Shown one piece after another: positions 1-6,586 of a DNA stretch of 11,936 bases. Source of the DNA: Caldisericota bacterium. Its GTDB lineage: Bacteria > Caldisericota > Caldisericia > Cryosericales > Cryosericaceae. Below the pieces are notes generated by a model, which had not been told where the DNA came from, made no database searches, and worked only from the letters and a program-made list of their open reading frames with translations. How positions within the stretch are numbered: position 1 is the stretch's first letter; each line of letters begins with the position of its first letter. Where the stretch lies: contig JAPLGI010000142.1 in assembly GCA_026390245.1 (NCBI GenBank), positions 1 to 11,936 of the forward strand, written 5' to 3'. Position numbers and translations under genes: made by a program.

Positions 1-478
1 ATTGGTCAATGATGTGAAATTCCTCAAGAGCTAATTCCTGGTGAGAGCCAGAACGTAGCTGGATTTGTCCGGCAGGAGCGGTCGGGGGCGTCGACAACTC
101 CTCGAGCCGGCGAACGAGGGCCTTTCCACGGATGTACATGGGGATCTCTGTCAGATACAGCAGCTGATAGAGGCCCCGTCGGGCGTTGCGCAGTTGCCAG
201 AGAGTGTCCCCGAAATATCCACCTTCAATCAGGACAGACAAGCTGTCCATATAGGGGTGAAGGATAAGCGCTGAGCGGCGCTCGCTGTTGCTGAGCCTTC
301 CCTGTTCGAGTCGTGCAAGCACTTCGCGCTTGTCGTCAAGGAATCGCTGCATCTGCGCGGCGTTTGCTGCCGAGAAGTCTCCCAGATGGCGAGGCGGATG
401 GTTCGTCTTTGGGCTGGCACTCTTCGTGTTCTCGGAGGCAACAGGGCCAGCTGGAGCCTCTCTTCGTGGGTGTGTCAC
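1..478 (-). CDS. Unrecognised protein, C-terminus beyond the left edge
   Basis: I do not recognise this protein. An open frame of 159 codons starts at a GTG (478-476) whose last two bases, with the next A, form the TGA stop of the preceding gene. This GTGA overlap is typical of translational coupling. The frame stays open to the window edge, so the C-terminus is missing. Residues 1-35 are rich in Pro, Ala, Ser and Thr and look disordered. Residues about 38-130 are charged and probably helical, with no Cys, no signal peptide and no membrane segment. A stretch near residues 75-110 is rich in Leu, Tyr and Trp and could be a helical packing core. It lies downstream of two extracytoplasmic folding genes, but its own lack of an export signal suggests a cytoplasmic protein. 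An ATG at codon 43 (352-350) is an alternative start. The coupling and the long open frame make it likely real; its function is unknown. Confidence 0.6.
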   Translation of the reverse strand, partial: MTHPRREAPAGPVASENTKSASPKTNHPPRHLGDFSAANAAQMQRFLDDKREVLARLEQGRLSNSERRSALILHPYMDSLSVLIEGGYFGDTLWQLRNARRGLYQLLYLTEIPMYIRGKALVRRLEELSTPPTAPAGQIQLRSGSHQELALEEFHIIDQ

Positions 479-1088
479 GAGCCTGTGTCGACCTCCAGGG
501 GTTGAAGCGAGTCGGGGACCTCAATGCCAAACATGATGTCCCACCACCTCATGTACTGTTTATAGCGCGTATCGCCGTTCACAGCAATGATCTCCCTCTT
601 CAGAGACTGCGCCCGATTCTGCAGGATCAACTGGAACTTCTTGTTCGCCAAAGCATCTACTGCCAGTCGTGTGCTTGCCTGCTCGAACGTGAGCTGGCGT
701 CCTGCCGCATCCGTGTAGTTCCAGCCCCATGTGGCAAAGTACTCCCGGATTTCGTCCGGGGAGACTGCTGTGTCTCTTGTCAGGCTCTCTTCATACGCTT
801 TGGACGTGGCCCAGAGCTGGATGTACGAGCGCATGTCGGGGTGTAGAACTCGCTGGTCGCATCGAACGGAAGGTCGACAGTCATCGCCGAGACATGTGCC
901 TCAGTGACAGGTTTGCCATTGACATAGAAAGCGACGTCTCGAGAGCCAACCACGGGCACCGCAACGATTGCTGCTACGAGGATGAGCAGCAGAAGCGAAG
1001 CCACACCGATGTAGACCGTCCGACGCGCCTTCAGGCGCGCCGGCATTGTGGTTGTTCTCGACGACTCGACCGGGCCTTTCGCAAGCAT
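475..1088 (-). pseudogene. Membrane-anchored SurA-N-like protein without PPIase domain, interrupted by a frameshift
   Basis: The reading begins at ATG 1088, two bases after the stop of the foldase gene. The first 84 residues hold a basic N-terminus (to about residue 23), one membrane segment (about 27-47) and a start typical of SurA/PrsA N-terminal regions (DVAFYVNGKPVTEAHV). The frame then changes at a run of four C (838-841 on the plus strand). The original frame ends at 780, giving 102 residues. The other frame continues sensibly from 834 to the TGA at 477-475, with charged, helix-rich sequence. One extra C would join them as FYTPDMRSY and give 204 residues. Even repaired, there is no parvulin domain, unlike the neighbouring foldase. 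The gene could be a natural pseudogene, a slippage-controlled gene or a sequencing error. The SurA-like assignment is an inference from sequence style and neighbourhood. ATG 1046 is an alternative start. Confidence 0.6.
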
Positions 1089-1090
1089 TG

Positions 1091-2695
1091 TTACTGAGCT
1101 GATGGAGTGGTTGGCACGTCCGTGGCCGGGGGAGTCGTGGTCGTTCCCTTGCCCGTAGCCTTGACGATCCACTGTCCAATTGCTCCGAGCACCTTGCCAA
1201 CACCGCGGCCATACCACTTGGTGATACGCGACCACTGACCCTCGCGGACAGGAAACTGAGTCTTGAGCTTGGTCACGAGTGCGGTTTTTGCATCCGCCTT
1301 GCGCTCGTCTTCGAGAGCAGTCTTCACCTTGTCATACGTTGCCTTGTCATTCAAGTCCGCCTTCACGAACGGCTTTCGGTCCAGGAGCTGGACGATCTCG
1401 TATGAAGAACCGTCGACAAAGGGTTTGGTGTACTGGCCCGTCTTCAGACCCTTGAGCTCGTCGAAGCGGGTCGCATCGCCTACGCTCGAGAAATAGTCCA
1501 AGATCCCCCCCGTCTTGGCATCGGCATCTGTGGAGTATTTCGTGATCGCGGTCTTGAACGACAAACCCTTCTGGAGCTCCACATACACCTTGTCTGCAAG
1601 GGTCGCGGCAGCCGCTGCGCCAGTCGTCTGGTCTCCGGTTACGAACCCAAGGACGATATGTGCTGCTTTCACCGTCTCTGCCGTATCATAGATTGCGCTG
1701 ACAGCTTCCTCGGCAATCTTGTCAATGATATGGAAGCCAAACTCGGTCTGGACAGGTCCGACGATGTCGCCTGTCTTTGCCGCAAAGGCGGCCGTTTCGA
1801 ATTCCTTGACCATCTGGCCTTTGGTGAAGAAACCGAGGGTCTCATAGCGGGCATATCCAGCCGTCTTGGTGTTGAGCTCGGCTGCCTTCTCCTGTGCATA
1901 CTTGGCAAAATCGAACGTAGCGTTCTCAGCCTTCTGTTTTATGACCTCGTCATAGATGGTCTGGGCCACCTTCTTCTTCGCGGAAATGGTCGAGGCAGAG
2001 TCCTGTGCAGTGTCTACCATGATGAGGAGATGGTCGGCGTTCACGCGTCCCTCAGAGGCGAAGTACGCTTTGACGTCTGCGTCGGAGACGGTCACGCTGG
2101 CGTCGATCTCCGCGGTCACCGCGTCGGCAAGCTGCTGCCGTTCCACATATGGCTGAATCTGAGTGCGCACCGTGGCTTTGAACTTGTCCATCGAGCCATA
2201 CTTTGCGATGACGGCGTCAGTGAATCCCTGAGTGTCCGTTCCAAACTGCTGCTGGGACTGTGCAACGGCATTCTCGACTTCCGTGTCGAGAGCGGTCTTC
2301 AACTTTGCGTCATCGATCTTCATGCTCTTGGACTTGGCGTACTGGATAAACAGTTCCTGCTCGATGGAAGTGTCGATGACGTTCTGGAGAACGGACTTGA
2401 GCGTGCCGGCGTTCTCCGCGGTCGTCAGGTCCATCCCGTACTGCTTGTACATATCGATATAGTTCTGAACACCTGCATTAATGTCTGATTGAAGGATCTT
2501 CTCACTGCCGACCTGATACGCTATCGTCCCCGTCGTGCTCTTGATTGCAAAGAACGATCCCCACGTGGCAAGTGCCACCACGAGCACGATGGCGATTACT
2601 CGCATGACGATGGGAAACCGGTCCTTGTGATGTGTTCCTGGCTTCTCGACGAGTCCCGCCTTACGCTCCTGCCTGATCCTGCTTTCTTTTCCCAT
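1091..2695 (-). CDS. Membrane-anchored peptidyl-prolyl isomerase with two parvulin domains (SurA/PrsA-like foldase)
   Basis: This 534-residue protein is a foldase that would catalyse prolyl cis-trans isomerisation and act as a chaperone on the outer face of the cytoplasmic membrane. A basic N-terminus is followed by one membrane segment (about 29-50). There is no lipobox Cys, so it is anchored by a helix and not by lipid as in PrsA. Residues about 55-205 form the helical SurA-N-like region. Parvulin domain 1 (about 213-328) is well kept, with LGFFTKGQMVKEFE, a GDIVGPV turn and FGFHIIDKI. Parvulin domain 2 (about 340-440) is recognisable (AAHIVLGF, GGILDYF) but degenerate and may only bind substrate. 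The tail has an amphipathic stretch (about 485-512) and ends in Thr and Pro. A strong Shine-Dalgarno GAGGAG (plus coordinates 2703-2708) stands 7 bases before the ATG, which supports the start. It follows lipM by 78 bases and precedes a shorter related protein. Confidence 0.88.
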   Translation of the reverse strand: MGKESRIRQERKAGLVEKPGTHHKDRFPIVMRVIAIVLVVALATWGSFFAIKSTTGTIAYQVGSEKILQSDINAGVQNYIDMYKQYGMDLTTAENAGTLKSVLQNVIDTSIEQELFIQYAKSKSMKIDDAKLKTALDTEVENAVAQSQQQFGTDTQGFTDAVIAKYGSMDKFKATVRTQIQPYVERQQLADAVTAEIDASVTVSDADVKAYFASEGRVNADHLLIMVDTAQDSASTISAKKKVAQTIYDEVIKQKAENATFDFAKYAQEKAAELNTKTAGYARYETLGFFTKGQMVKEFETAAFAAKTGDIVGPVQTEFGFHIIDKIAEEAVSAIYDTAETVKAAHIVLGFVTGDQTTGAAAAATLADKVYVELQKGLSFKTAITKYSTDADAKTGGILDYFSSVGDATRFDELKGLKTGQYTKPFVDGSSYEIVQLLDRKPFVKADLNDKATYDKVKTALEDERKADAKTALVTKLKTQFPVREGQWSRITKWYGRGVGKVLGAIGQWIVKATGKGTTTTPPATDVPTTPSAQ

Positions 2696-2715
2696 TCTGT
2701 CACTCCTCGGTCAAC

Positions 2716-2733
2716 TCTGTCTCTGCGGACAGA
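2716..2733 (-). other. Short hairpin in the foldase mRNA leader
   Basis: The arms TCTGTC and GACAGA form a perfect six-base stem around a six-base loop, between the candidate promoter and the Shine-Dalgarno of the foldase gene. No U tract follows, so it is not a terminator. It could affect mRNA stability, or be chance. Confidence 0.3.
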
Positions 2734-2755
2734 CGACTCAGATAATAATCATCAA

Positions 2756-2782
2756 ACTATACCATGTTTCGTCTCATCTCAA
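2756..2782 (-). promoter_or_regulatory. Candidate promoter for the foldase gene, inside the lipM 3' end
   Basis: On the minus strand TTGAGA (2782-2777) and TATAGT (2761-2756) lie 15 bases apart, a short spacer. The -10 is preceded by TG with one base between, which makes it an extended -10 like the one before rpsO. Transcription would start near 2749 and leave a leader of about 54 nt that carries the Shine-Dalgarno. The -35 overlaps the last codons and stop of lipM. Assigned by eye only. Confidence 0.4.
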
Positions 2783-3577
2783 AGCGTTCCAGTCTTCTTG
2801 GCCATATTTTCTGACGACGATCTCCGAAGCGTTGACTGTCTCTCGGGCAGTAGGGGAATCGGCCAGCAGCCGGACTCCTTCTGCGGCGGAAAAGGCCTCA
2901 ACCAGCGCGCGCGCCATTTCATCGAACGAAACAGTCCGTCGAGCCTCGTCGCTGACGCTGGTCATAAGGCTGGCAGCCCTCCTCGCGGCATCGAGCTTGT
3001 TCGGCTGGGATGTCCGAATCACAGCAAAGAGTTTCTCCAGGTCATTCTTCAGAACGACGGAGCCGTGCTGGAGGAAGCCATCACGCGTTCGCATCTGTGC
3101 CGAGCCGACGATCTTTCTGTGACGAGCAAGGATGTCGGTAGTACCTGGCGCCGTAAAACACGATGCGGATACAAAGCCCCCGGAGCCATGCGGAGCGAGC
3201 GAGGCAGACACCCCGATACTCAGCAGAGCCTCGACAATGGGTCTGCAGATCCACTCATACGACGCTTCCAGCCCCATCGCATAGAGAGGATCCGACTGCG
3301 GAATGGAGACTGAGTAGGTGACTTCCATGTCGTGGAGCACGGCTCGGCCTCCCGTCGGACGTCGAACCCATGCAACATGCCTCTTCTTGATTTCGCCAAA
3401 GTCGAGAGTCTCTGAAGCTCGCTGTGCGAAACCAAGAGATACGGTGGCAGGCGTCCACCCATAGAGGCGAAAGACCGGAATGCCTGACGTGCAGGCAGCG
3501 TCAAACAGCGCCTCGTCGGCGGCCATGTTCTCGTATGGGTTGCCGATGCCGGACATGATGCATCGCCAGGTTCTCAT
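2774..3577 (-). CDS. lipM: Octanoyltransferase LipM-type (BPL/LplA/LipB superfamily)
   Basis: This 267-residue protein belongs to the biotin/lipoate ligase-transferase fold. It would move an octanoyl group from acyl carrier protein to a lipoyl domain such as GcvH, the first step of lipoic acid synthesis, in the cytoplasm. Family marks in order are NMAADEALF (17-25), FRLYGWTPATVSLGF (36-50), RRPTGGRAVLHD (72-83), Cys140-Phe at the place of the LipM acyl-thioester cysteine, HRKIVGSAQ with Lys155 (153-161) and LQHGS (169-173). The Cys and the GSAQ and LQHG forms favour LipM over the ATP-dependent ligase LplA, which lacks that Cys. Length is close to the usual 270-280. The ATG at 3577 is preferred because the protein then begins MRTWRCI, like relatives, and because a -10 box ends seven bases upstream. 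There is no Shine-Dalgarno. Lipoate ligase activity remains possible. It is divergent from the methyltransferase gene. Confidence 0.85.
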   Translation of the reverse strand: MRTWRCIMSGIGNPYENMAADEALFDAACTSGIPVFRLYGWTPATVSLGFAQRASETLDFGEIKKRHVAWVRRPTGGRAVLHDMEVTYSVSIPQSDPLYAMGLEASYEWICRPIVEALLSIGVSASLAPHGSGGFVSASCFTAPGTTDILARHRKIVGSAQMRTRDGFLQHGSVVLKNDLEKLFAVIRTSQPNKLDAARRAASLMTSVSDEARRTVSFDEMARALVEAFSAAEGVRLLADSPTARETVNASEIVVRKYGQEDWNALR

Positions 3578-3583
3578 GGCAAC

Positions 3584-3611
3584 ATGCTACGGGAGTCGAC
3601 GCCGCTGTCAA
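3584..3611 (-). promoter_or_regulatory. Leaderless promoter of lipM
   Basis: On the minus strand a perfect TTGACA (3611-3606) is followed after 16 bases by TAGCAT (3589-3584). The lipM ATG begins at 3577, the seventh base after the -10. A start at the usual distance would fall on the A of the ATG and give a leaderless mRNA. The absence of any Shine-Dalgarno fits this. Confidence 0.6.
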
Positions 3612-3630
3612 GGAAGACCTGAGTGAAGGC

Positions 3631-3648
3631 AAGGCCAAGAGTGGCTTT
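3631..3648. repeat. Imperfect inverted repeat between divergent promoters
   Basis: The arms AAGGCCA (3631-3637) and TGGCTTT (3642-3648) match at six of seven positions around a four-base centre. The element lies between the two divergent -35 boxes, 4 bases upstream of the rightward one. That is a usual place for a regulator site, but the dyad is short and may be chance. Confidence 0.25.
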
Positions 3649-3652
3649 CGGG

Positions 3653-3680
3653 TTGCAATTTGGCCCTGATGCCCTAGTAT
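3653..3680 (+). promoter_or_regulatory. Leaderless or nearly leaderless promoter of the methyltransferase-cdaA operon
   Basis: TTGCAA (3653-3658) and TAGTAT (3675-3680) are separated by 16 bases. The methyltransferase ATG starts at 3690, only nine bases after the -10, so the transcript would have a leader of about 0-3 nt. No Shine-Dalgarno is present. This is the only promoter-like site I see before the five-gene run that ends with ribF. Confidence 0.55.
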
Positions 3681-3689
3681 TTGTGACAT

Positions 3690-4430
3690 ATGACGACCCC
3701 CGACTGGACACAGGAATACTTTGACGATACCTACAGGCGCCTCTTTCTGGAGACAGTAGATCCAGTCCGAACCAGGCGTCAGGTGCAGCAGCTCCTGGAG
3801 CTGTGTCCAGTGCTTCCTGGAGCTGTGATTCTGGATGTTGGTTGTGGCCTTGGACGACACAGCATTGAACTTGCAAGACTGGGTTTCAGAGTGACGGGAG
3901 TGGACATGAACCCGGATTACATTGCTGCGTGTCGCGAGAGGACTGTTGAACTTGGGCTGAAGGCCGAATTCCTCGCTGTTGACAGTCGTGTCATGCGGCT
4001 CGATGTGAAGGCGGATCTGAGCGTCTCCCTTTGGAGCTCGTTCGGCTACTACGGTGAAGTTGGTGACCGACAGATACTGCGAACGATGTCGGAGCACACG
4101 AAGCAGGGTGGGCATGTCGTCGTCGACGTGGAGAACCGTGACTACATCGTGAAGCACTTCGTGCCCGAAGAATGGCACGGACATGAGCAGGAACTGGTTC
4201 TTGAGAAGCGCCGATTCGATGCCGTCGACGGTACGGTTTCCACGAGGCGCATTGTCCTGAGCGAGGGGAAGCGTCATGAGTACCATCGCGTGCTGCGGAT
4301 GTATACTGTGACTGAGCTGGCAGCACTGCTTGAGTCAGCGGGACTGCGGCCTGAACGCTGGTGCGGTGACTATGATGGATCACGTTTTGGGCCTGAGTCC
4401 AAGCGCATGATCGCTATTGCTGAGAGGTGA
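3690..4430 (+). CDS. Class I SAM-dependent methyltransferase, substrate unknown
   Basis: This 246-residue protein has the seven-strand Rossmann-like methyltransferase fold. Motif I is VILDVGCGLGRHSIELA (47-63 region), which binds the methionine part of SAM. The acidic residue that holds the ribose is Asp72 in VTGVDMNP. A further acidic position, VDSR (97-100), and WSSFGYYG (115-122) would follow as motifs III-IV. The remainder (about 150-246) looks like a mixed strand-helix cap with many charged residues. No signal or membrane segment is present, so it is cytoplasmic. It could act on a small molecule, as many Methyltransf_25-type proteins do, but nothing in the sequence names the substrate. 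Its stop is one base before the cdaA ATG, so the two are probably translated in a coupled way. The ATG start follows the -10 box closely and has no Shine-Dalgarno. Confidence 0.85.
   Translation: MTTPDWTQEYFDDTYRRLFLETVDPVRTRRQVQQLLELCPVLPGAVILDVGCGLGRHSIELARLGFRVTGVDMNPDYIAACRERTVELGLKAEFLAVDSRVMRLDVKADLSVSLWSSFGYYGEVGDRQILRTMSEHTKQGGHVVVDVENRDYIVKHFVPEEWHGHEQELVLEKRRFDAVDGTVSTRRIVLSEGKRHEYHRVLRMYTVTELAALLESAGLRPERWCGDYDGSRFGPESKRMIAIAER
4423..4427 (+). promoter_or_regulatory. Ribosome binding site that decides the cdaA start
   Basis: AGAGG, part of a longer GAGAGGTGAT stretch that resembles the full anti-SD complement, ends four bases before ATG 4432. This favours that ATG over an in-frame TTG at 4417, which would lie upstream of this site. 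Confidence 0.5.
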
Positions 4431-4431
4431 T

Positions 4432-5346
4432 ATGGTCTTTCTGCAGAAGTTCTTTACTGACCTGTTTGTGAATCTCACGCCAGGACGAGGCGTTTCAATT
4501 CTCATCGACGTTGCCCTGACTTCTCTCCTCTTCTACGCTGTTTTGAGGCTCATCTCGAACACGCGTGCATTGCAGCTGGCCCAGGGTCTTGTCATCTACT
4601 ACGTGCTTGTGTTCGGCGTGGAGTGGGTCAGTCTCAAGGCTGGACTGCTTGCTCTCAACAGCGTGTTCAGCTGGCTCCACAGTTTCTCGACAACGTTCCT
4701 GCCGCTGCTGCTGGTCATGGTCTTCCAACCTGAGCTTCGGCGGATGCTCGGTCGATTGGGCAGCAGCAAGCTGGTATCATCCGATACGCGCACTCAGTTC
4801 ATGGACGTTCACGAGTGGGAGGAGTCCGTTGACGAGATTGTGAAGAGCGTCAAGTACCTCTCGATGAACCGGATTGGGGCTCTCATCTGTCTGCAGAGAC
4901 AGACGGGACTTGAAGACTATGTCGAGACCGGAGTGCGCATTGACGCTGTGGTAAGGGCTGAGACACTGTCCACGCTCTTCTACCCGAACAGCGCTCTCCA
5001 CGACGGTGGAGTGATCGTGGCGAGCAACAGAATCGTTGCAGCGAGGTGTCTGTTTCCGTTGACTGCCAGCGCGGACTTGGAGCGAGGACTTGGCACCAGG
5101 CACCGCGCGGCCATCGGCATCACGGAGGAGACAGACTCCATTGTCGTCGTCGTTTCTGAACAGACAGGCGTCATCTCTCTTGCCGTACGTGGCAAGTTGA
5201 CACGTTACCTGAGTCCACTTGAGCTGAGGGGCATGCTGCTGGTCATGACGAAGCCCATAGCGAGCGAACACAGGTTCAGCCTGACCGGATTGTTCCGCAA
5301 ACGCAAGGCGAACGGACAACAGGGAGGCGAAGATGGCCAAGCGTAA
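4432..5346 (+). CDS. cdaA: Diadenylate cyclase CdaA (DacA), membrane bound
   Basis: CdaA joins two ATP into cyclic di-AMP, a messenger that controls potassium and osmolyte transport and cell-wall homeostasis. From ATG 4432 the protein has 304 residues, somewhat longer than the usual 270-280 because of a charged C-terminal tail. Three membrane segments lie near 21-41, 50-68 and 82-98. The DisA_N catalytic domain spans about 112-262. It contains QRQTGLEDYVETG (155-167), the substrate motif LHDGG (189-193, where most relatives have DGA) and GTRHRAA (221-227), followed by ITEETDS and SEQTG. An in-frame TTG at 4417 would add five residues, but the Shine-Dalgarno lies between the two. The 3' end overlaps ybbR by 14 bases, the classical pairing of the cyclase with its regulator. 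The glmM gene that often follows is not here. Confidence 0.95.
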   Translation: MVFLQKFFTDLFVNLTPGRGVSILIDVALTSLLFYAVLRLISNTRALQLAQGLVIYYVLVFGVEWVSLKAGLLALNSVFSWLHSFSTTFLPLLLVMVFQPELRRMLGRLGSSKLVSSDTRTQFMDVHEWEESVDEIVKSVKYLSMNRIGALICLQRQTGLEDYVETGVRIDAVVRAETLSTLFYPNSALHDGGVIVASNRIVAARCLFPLTASADLERGLGTRHRAAIGITEETDSIVVVVSEQTGVISLAVRGKLTRYLSPLELRGMLLVMTKPIASEHRFSLTGLFRKRKANGQQGGEDGQA

Positions 5347-6556
5347 TGTGGGTGCCCTGTTGTTCAACTCCAAAGTGGTCTCGGTGTTCCTGGCCGTGCT
5401 GCTTTGGGTCTACGTCGTCGGGGTTCGGGGTCCTGATACAACGAAATCCGTCGAGGCCCAGGTGATTGCGGTGAATGTGCCTCAGGGGTATGTCCTCGCA
5501 GGTACGCTCCCGACCGTGACCGTAACGCTGCGCGGTCCCATGAATGCCTTGTGGAACGTGACAGGTGGCTATGTGACGCCTACCGTCGACTTGCGGGGAA
5601 GAACCGAGGGGTCTTTCATCGCTTCCGTGCAGGCTCAGGTCGCCGGGCTCGCCGGCGTGACCGTCGAGGCAGTTGCTCCAAAGGAAGTCAACGTGCAACT
5701 CGAGCGCGTGGAAACCATCACGGTGGCCGTTCATGCGGAGGTCAGCGGCACCTTGCCTTCCGGTCTGGTGCTTGGGACTCTGCGCGTTGAGCCCGAGTCC
5801 ATCGAGGTGTCAGGGCCGGGTTCACTCGTGAACCAGGTAAGGGAGGCGGCGCTGGTCGTTGCACTGGACAAGCTTGGAACAACTGCAGGTGGAAACCTTA
5901 CGATCGCTGGCGATGTTGTTGCCTACGACGCAATGGGAAATAGAGTTGCAGGGGTCTTGTTGTCTCCACGGTCTGCAGTTGCCATCCTGCCAATTCTTGA
6001 CACTGCAACCCTGAAGACCATTCCCGTCGTTCCGAGCATAACGGGACACCCGATGAGCGGGCATGCTGTGGCGAGCAGTTCGTGTACCCCGGCAATCGTC
6101 ATGGTTACAGGAACGGCAGCTGCACTTGGCCAGGTGCAGGCGATTTCGACGATTGCCATCGACGTCTCAGGCGAGTCAGGGACTCTCATGAAGCAGGTTG
6201 ACCTGGTCCTTCCGGTGGGAGTCTCCCTTGTAGGCGGGGTCAAGGCAGTGTCGTGCCGGGTCGTCATCGAGCAGGTAGTCGTGCTCGCCATACCGGATGT
6301 GCAGATCGAGGTTCGGGGAGCCGAGGTGGGGTGGAAGGTGTCCCTTGGCACACCATCTGCCTCGGTCCTTGTCAGCGGAACAACGTCGAGCGTCATGGCT
6401 CTCAAGTCCTCACAAATCAGGGTGTACGTCGATGTGAGCCAGCCTCCGCTCGCCGACGGCAGCTACTCGATCTCAATAGACGGCCTGACGCAGGGGGTTG
6501 TCTCTGCGACGGCAACGCCTTCTTCGGTTGTGGCTGACGTGCAGAAGGGGCCATAG
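5333..6556 (+). CDS. ybbR: YbbR-domain protein (CdaR), regulator of the diadenylate cyclase
   Basis: This 407-residue protein has a short cytoplasmic start, one membrane segment (about 14-31) and an all-beta extracytoplasmic part. About four YbbR repeats of 85-95 residues can be seen near 38-125, 128-220, 228-313 and 318-403. Each begins with a strand rich in Val and Ile and ends in a pattern such as APKEVNVQL or TPSSVVADV. In Firmicutes the CdaR protein binds the membrane part of CdaA and alters its activity. The same role is inferred here from the overlap with cdaA. The Shine-Dalgarno GGGAGG (5322-5327) lies five bases before the ATG, inside the cdaA end, so the start is well supported. No catalytic residues are known in this family. 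The identity is firm, while the direction of control is not visible. Confidence 0.9.
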   Translation: MAKRNVGALLFNSKVVSVFLAVLLWVYVVGVRGPDTTKSVEAQVIAVNVPQGYVLAGTLPTVTVTLRGPMNALWNVTGGYVTPTVDLRGRTEGSFIASVQAQVAGLAGVTVEAVAPKEVNVQLERVETITVAVHAEVSGTLPSGLVLGTLRVEPESIEVSGPGSLVNQVREAALVVALDKLGTTAGGNLTIAGDVVAYDAMGNRVAGVLLSPRSAVAILPILDTATLKTIPVVPSITGHPMSGHAVASSSCTPAIVMVTGTAAALGQVQAISTIAIDVSGESGTLMKQVDLVLPVGVSLVGGVKAVSCRVVIEQVVVLAIPDVQIEVRGAEVGWKVSLGTPSASVLVSGTTSSVMALKSSQIRVYVDVSQPPLADGSYSISIDGLTQGVVSATATPSSVVADVQKGP

Positions 6557-6586
6557 CGGAAGCGTGGCAGCTGCGGTGAAGCGAGA

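Noticed and set aside
313..846. Plus-strand open frame of 177 codons
   Set aside because: It is antisense to the anchored foldase companion and the left-edge gene, which have membrane and family-like features and coupled starts. It has Cys/Arg-rich shadow composition and no Shine-Dalgarno.
1658..2488. Plus-strand open frame of 276 codons
   Set aside because: It lies wholly antisense to the foldase gene, and its Leu/Arg/Gly/Cys-rich product matches no domain.
3501..4286. Minus-strand open frame of 261 codons
   Set aside because: It covers the divergent promoters and the antisense of the methyltransferase, whose SAM motifs are clear.
6567..6574. Perfect eight-base palindrome GCAGCTGC in the ybbR-truB gap
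   Set aside because: It is too short to mean anything by itself and has no loop or T run.
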